Shown here piece by piece: positions 56,987 to 64,000 of a stretch of DNA of 64,000 nt (position 1 is the first letter of the stretch; each line of letters opens with the position of its first letter). The notes beneath the pieces are model-generated. The model ran no database searches, had not been told where the DNA came from, and saw only the letters and a list, made by a program, of their open reading frames with translations. The translations under genes were made by a program, and so were the position numbers. This stretch comes from Daphnia carinata (lineage: Eukaryota > Arthropoda > Branchiopoda > Diplostraca > Daphniidae): contig NC_081336.1 of the NCBI RefSeq assembly GCF_022539665.2, positions 8,656,778 to 8,720,777 on the forward strand, read 5' to 3'.

Positions 56987-57475
56987 TGTTTTTATTGGAA
57001 TCGATTGTAATATGACGTTATGACTAACGCGTAAGGGCAATAAAATGCATTTAGAATGGTTGCAAAAAATCCCGCTACGAACGCCACGGGTAACGTAGCG
57101 CATAAGAGTGATAAAATAGACCCGTATCTCTACACCAGGATGGTTCCAAAAAATCCCGCTACGAACGCCACGGGTAACGTGGCCCATAATCGTGGAAAAA
57201 AATAAGCCCGTACACCTTAACATACAAATCTCTAATTACAGAAAGAAGAGTAAAATATGGAAGTTCTGAAAATATCCCTTTTGTTGTTCATTAAATCATA
57301 GAAAAAATGTAAATATAGAATTCACTGCTTCTTCCAATATATTTTCAATGAGTTCTACTATCCAGCTATGACCAGAAATAACTGTAGAGCATATAGTCAT
57401 AGATTGACTGTGCCTCTGCATAGAAAAACAAAGTTTCACGTGCTTGAACTTGACTAAACATACTACGACTTCACG

Positions 57476-64000
<6,525 letters not shown>

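Larger units (their letters stand above)
48842..57240. repeat. Segmental duplication, copy 2 (mucin D duplicon)
   Basis: Direct repeat of 26985-35660. Lacks the 784-bp inverted-repeat element; has more TTTTAEP repeats, a 31-bp tandem duplication at about 49428-49459, an about 95-bp one at about 57080-57175, and an extra tRNA-like sequence at 55937. Similarity stops abruptly at CTCTAATTACA (57240). Confidence 0.93.

Overview
This window is arthropod nuclear DNA, most likely from a water flea (Daphnia) or a close branchiopod crustacean. The grounds are short AT-rich GT-AG introns of about 57-75 nt, compact head-to-head and tail-to-tail conserved genes, tandem kinase/ankyrin-repeat genes, and orthologues of metazoan genes (TRMT6, RPP40, DIABLO, KIAA0930, CUB and LDL-receptor family). 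There is no prokaryotic gene organisation. One 100-N scaffold gap lies at 23112-23211.

Layout. (1) 1-10 kb is a gene-dense housekeeping block: a KIAA0930 homologue (-, 5' part only), TRMT6 (+), a probable DIABLO/Smac homologue (-), a 1.29-kb foldback-like inverted-repeat element, RPP40 (-) and an unrecognised basic AT-hook-like protein gene (+). (2) 11.5-20.8 kb is an ankyrin/kinase region on the minus strand: a decayed ankyrin relic, a pseudokinase-ANK-kinase-ANK gene whose last ANK array is made of near-identical 111-bp units, and a second ANK gene that keeps what looks like the tail of a lost kinase domain. (3) 23.2-57.2 kb is a duplicated array with four paralogous threonine-rich secreted mucin-like genes (A, B, C, D; all minus strand). 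Each has a separate 54-nt signal-peptide exon and a TATAAATA box 59-67 bp upstream of the ATG. B and D sit in nearly identical 8.4-8.7-kb duplicons. Gene C has grown to about 2,315 codons by expansion of a 21-bp repeat. The B and D duplicons each also carry a cluster of tRNA-like cloverleaves, a tRNA-headed SINE-like sequence and exons of an unrecognised gene. One duplicon holds a 784-bp TA-flanked inverted-repeat element that the other lacks. (4) 57.4-64 kb is receptor-type: a CUB-CUB-LDLa single-pass membrane protein (-) and the 3' half of a megalin/LRP-like receptor (-, runs off the window), separated by AT-rich, homopolymer-rich sequence.

How the parts relate. The left block is ordinary conserved biology: tRNA m1A methylation, RNase P, and mitochondrial apoptosis control. 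The most unusual parts are the ankyrin array, where repeat units differ mainly at the hairpin tip and contact positions as if a binding surface were being diversified, and the mucin/tRNA-like array. In the latter, several tRNA-like elements have threonine-type anticodon loops (UGU, GGU, CGU) beside genes composed largely of threonine codons ACA/ACG/ACT. That functional link is inference. Several genes at the right end are broken by isolated single-base frame changes without protein decay, which looks more like assembly error than pseudogenisation.
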